Assembly (NCBI GenBank): GCA_019022495.1
Contig: JAFEKR010000028.1
Coordinates: 744,001-808,000, forward strand
Source: Epichloe hybrida
Lineage: Eukaryota; Ascomycota; Sordariomycetes; Hypocreales; Clavicipitaceae
DNA: 64,000 nt
Direction: 5' to 3'
Positions within the stretch are counted from its first letter, which is position 1, and every line of letters starts with the position of its first letter. Made by a program: the position numbers and the translations under genes. Below are positions 62,454 through 64,000 of this stretch, in pieces. The notes under the pieces were generated by a model, which made no database searches, was not told where the DNA came from, and saw only the letters and a program-made list of their open reading frames with translations.

Positions 62454-63039
62454 TGCAAGTGCATAGACTGATGATTGTTGGCCGGGCATTTTGTGGCGAG
62501 ATGTACTGGGCGTTGTTGAACCCATGGGCGATGGAGCAATGGATTTCACAATCGTGGGGCTCAAACAGCGCTTGGGATGACATATCGTGAATCATGAACT
62601 TGTTGGTGGTTCCCCTCCCTGCCAAGGTAGAGAATTGTCCACGTTGCAAGGTGGGTGGGTGGGTCACTCCCTTTGTTCGTCCCATCATTGGCCCGTACTC
62701 CGTAGCTTGTTCGTGTGCAGATGCGTTGTCTACCCACCCGCGATGATGAGGGGATCAAAAACACGTTCACCTGGGCGAGTTGAGCTCGGGAAACACATGA
62801 TGCTATTCTCTTGCTTTGCTTCTTTGCTTTAACCGGAATGACTGAATTGACGAGGCGGAGGGGGGAGATCCCTGTGAGGAGGTTCGGCAAGGATGTCAGA
62901 CGGAGGTCATGGTCATGCTTTGATTTCGTGGATGTTGGTGATGGAATATGGCAGGGTTCTTGCGGGTGAATTGACGTTACCCGCTGCAGGGTAGCCGTTC
63001 ACATGTACACCTGAAGTGGTACCAAAAATGATAGGGATA
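62454..63039. other. Intergenic, downstream of the Zn2Cys6 gene
   Basis: No gene supported; one TACTCCGTA at 62696. Composition is normal until about 63040. Confidence 0.5.
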
Positions 63040-64000
63040 ATGATGGTTGTATTTTTCAAGTCTGTAATCTACCTAAGCCCCATATAATTATGATTAACTA
63101 TTACGTAATCCATTCTCCACCCTAATAGGCTAGCCTATTTTAAGATAGTGTTAACTATAACACTAAGAATCTTCTAAAATACTATAAGCTATTCTTCTTC
63201 TTAATTATTATTCTCTATTCCCTAATGATTTTATATCTCCTTCTCTAGATCTTAATTAGCTATGTCCTAGGTATTTAGTCTTAGAGGTTATAGTCTTTCC
63301 TAGCGTAAGATATATATCTTTAGAATATTAATATAAATCTTTTAACCTTACCCTTTGCCTAAAGGTTTAATCTTATATAATACTAATAATAACTTTCTCT
63401 TAATTATTAAAAGCTTTCCCTAGGTCTTATAAAACTTCCCCTTTAACTTATTCTCTTTATTAATTTTCTCCTATATAAGATTACTTACTTTAAACTATTA
63501 TAGTAGCTTAGAAAAATCTCCCTTATTATTTACTTTTTAAGTTTAAACTAATTCCTTTCTTTTCTCCCTTAAATTAAAGTGCTATAGATTTATTTCTTAA
63601 ACTAAGATAAAATTATTCTCTAATTTTAATAAGTCTATCTTATCTTAATTATTACTAACTCCTATGTGTTTAGTAAATAGATTAAATCCTAATATTAATA
63701 TTACTAGAGTTATCCTTATACTTAATATAAATTAATTATTTAGAATAACTATAATACTTAAAATAGCTTAGTTTTATAAATTAAGTAATACTCTATCCCT
63801 TTTAACCGCTTACTTTATTAATTATTATTTTACTAGGCAGATATTTTATTTAGCAAGTCCTATAGAAGATAAATAAGAGATAGGTCTAAAAGTAACTATT
63901 ATACTATATTTTCCTATAGTTAATTTAAAGTTTAGATTTTTAAAGTAAGATCTATTATTATAGTAAATTCCTCTTAGCTAGCTAAAAATAAAGCTCTAGT
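63040..64000. repeat. AT-rich, RIP-like block running off the window
   Basis: Composition changes abruptly to mostly A/T (TTA, TAT, CTTA words) with stops in every frame. This is the pattern of heavily RIP-mutated transposon sequence in Pezizomycotina, and may mark a transposon island, centromere flank or subtelomere. No transposase or polymerase motif can be read. It shares TTAATGCCTTA-like word composition with the element at 36.7-37.4 kb. Confidence 0.75.

Overview
The window is nuclear DNA of a filamentous ascomycete, most likely a Sordariomycete and plausibly Hypocreales (the order is an inference from protein resemblance, not a search). Short GT-AG introns of 60-120 nt, small exons, long poly-A/T tracts between genes, classic fungal families (Zn2Cys6 factor, GIS2-type zinc-knuckle protein, Fta4 kinetochore subunit) and AT-only blocks of the kind left by repeat-induced point mutation all point this way. 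Coding starts and splice joins below were worked out by hand; every multi-exon model given with exon coordinates closes in frame.

Left part (2.2-6.8 kb): a two-TM fungal membrane protein and a seven-knuckle CCHC protein (GIS2/CNBP type). Then comes an island of about 9.1-24.7 kb with no family I recognise: an Ala-rich protein, an RGG/repeat protein with 13 tandem units, a small helical protein, an acidic 382-aa protein, a 599-aa nuclear-looking protein, a coiled-coil protein and a partner ORF that starts one base after its stop. Four frame breaks occur in this island and none in the conserved genes. At 21.0-22.7 kb sits a mosaic of decayed pieces copied from four of these neighbouring genes.

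Middle (27.2-40.2 kb): a bZIP factor with a long empty upstream region, a tRNA pseudouridine synthase divergent from a hotdog thioesterase, the Fta4-like kinetochore subunit, a 703-bp AT-rich element bounded by 40-bp inverted repeats with a 118-bp GC-rich insertion inside it, and a carotenoid cleavage oxygenase.

Right (41.2-64.0 kb): a large four-TM membrane protein, MCM2 divergent from a UBR7/Mlo2-type protein through a 355-bp shared promoter carrying an MCB (ACGCGT) box, a coiled-coil protein, a caspase-fold protein fused to C2H2 fingers, a patatin-like protein whose nucleophile serine is replaced by glycine, and a Zn2Cys6 transcription factor. The last kilobase is an AT-rich block running off the window.

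Housekeeping genes (replication, kinetochore, tRNA modification) alternate with accessory material. The best candidates for something undescribed are the orphan island with its homopolymer-linked ORF pair and fragment mosaic, and the caspase/patatin neighbourhood, whose domains are known as effector modules of fungal cell-death systems.
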